Of a stretch of 15,461 bases of DNA, positions 15,369 through 15,461 are shown one piece after another. Source of the DNA: JABCPH02 sp963524305 (GTDB lineage Bacteria; Fusobacteriota; Fusobacteriia; Fusobacteriales; Leptotrichiaceae). The notes below the pieces were generated by a model. The model worked only from the letters and a program-made list of their open reading frames with translations, ran no database searches and was not told where the DNA came from. Numbering within the stretch: position 1 is the stretch's first letter; every line of letters starts with the position of its first letter. Both the position numbers and the translations under genes were made by a program. The stretch lies in contig CAURGH010000034.1 of the NCBI GenBank assembly GCA_963524305.1, positions 1 through 15,461 of the forward strand, written 5' to 3'.

Positions 15369-15461
15369 GGGGCTGTCTCAAAATGGTTAAAATTTTGAGT
15401 TCAGCTTTGGGTGTGTAAAAATTTTTGTGTAAACCTCTAAATAATATATGGTAAAATAACT
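15369..15461 (+). mobile_element. Terminal part of an insertion sequence (partial)
   Basis: GGGGCTGTCTCAAAAT at 15369 is a familiar terminal inverted repeat of insertion sequences in low-GC bacteria. Directly inside it CTCAAAAT (15377-15384) pairs with ATTTTGAG (15392-15399), a hairpin that could block transcription entering from outside. A TGTGTAAA repeat occurs twice (15411-15418 and 15426-15433). No transposase codons are visible before the window ends. The family is uncertain: the end resembles those of the IS1182/IS5 groups, while the TGTGTAAA motif recalls IS256-type ends. Confidence 0.55.

Overview
The window looks like a low-GC, Gram-negative, anaerobic fusobacterium, most likely Leptotrichia or a close relative (Leptotrichiaceae). 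The evidence is the very AT-rich DNA with A/T-ending codons, a giant autotransporter with the N-terminal segment typical of that family, and an oxygen-independent (Cbi-type) cobalamin pathway. The genus is inferred from remembered family features, not from a search.

Layout. (1) 1-60: the last bases of an IS200/IS605-like element, a hairpin ending in GAGAGGTTCA. (2) 61-361: AT-rich leader with a sigma-A-like promoter at 104-132. (3) 362-6637: one type V autotransporter of about 2091 residues (signal region, coiled coil, Pro-rich linker, very long repetitive beta-helix passenger, C-terminal 12-strand beta-barrel). (4) 6638-7120: no protein gene that I accept. It holds a 14-bp inverted repeat, a strong promoter, a roughly 275-nt structured RNA candidate that contains a second copy of the IS200/IS605-like end, and two terminators. 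(5) 7153-7553: a second, very similar promoter, a cobalamin riboswitch and its terminator. (6) 7554-14758: a single-direction B12 cluster, cbiM-cbiN-cbiQ-cbiO (energy-coupling-factor cobalt importer) then cbiA-cbiC-cbiD-cbiE-cbiT (corrin ring enzymes), closed by a terminator. (7) 14837-15336: a decayed dehydrogenase fragment (5' truncated and frameshifted). (8) 15369 to the end: the start of another insertion sequence.

How the genes work together. CbiMNQO brings Co2+ into the cell. The enzymes insert it into the anaerobic corrin route: CbiD methylates C1, CbiE methylates C5, CbiT methylates C15 and removes the acetate carboxyl at C12, CbiC moves the C11 methyl group to C12, and CbiA amidates the a and c side chains. 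The riboswitch should shut transcription off when cobalamin is plentiful. The first five genes overlap by 1 to 14 nt and are probably translationally coupled. cbiC, cbiD, cbiE and cbiT each have their own intergenic leader. The chelatase and CbiL, CbiF, CbiG, CbiH and CbiJ are not in the window.

The most interesting items are the stand-alone omega-RNA-like transcription unit at 6735-7044, a hairpin lying exactly between the Shine-Dalgarno sequence and the start codon of cbiC, a specific antiterminator/terminator pairing in the riboswitch leader, and a 12-bp inverted repeat bracketing the leader of cbiD.
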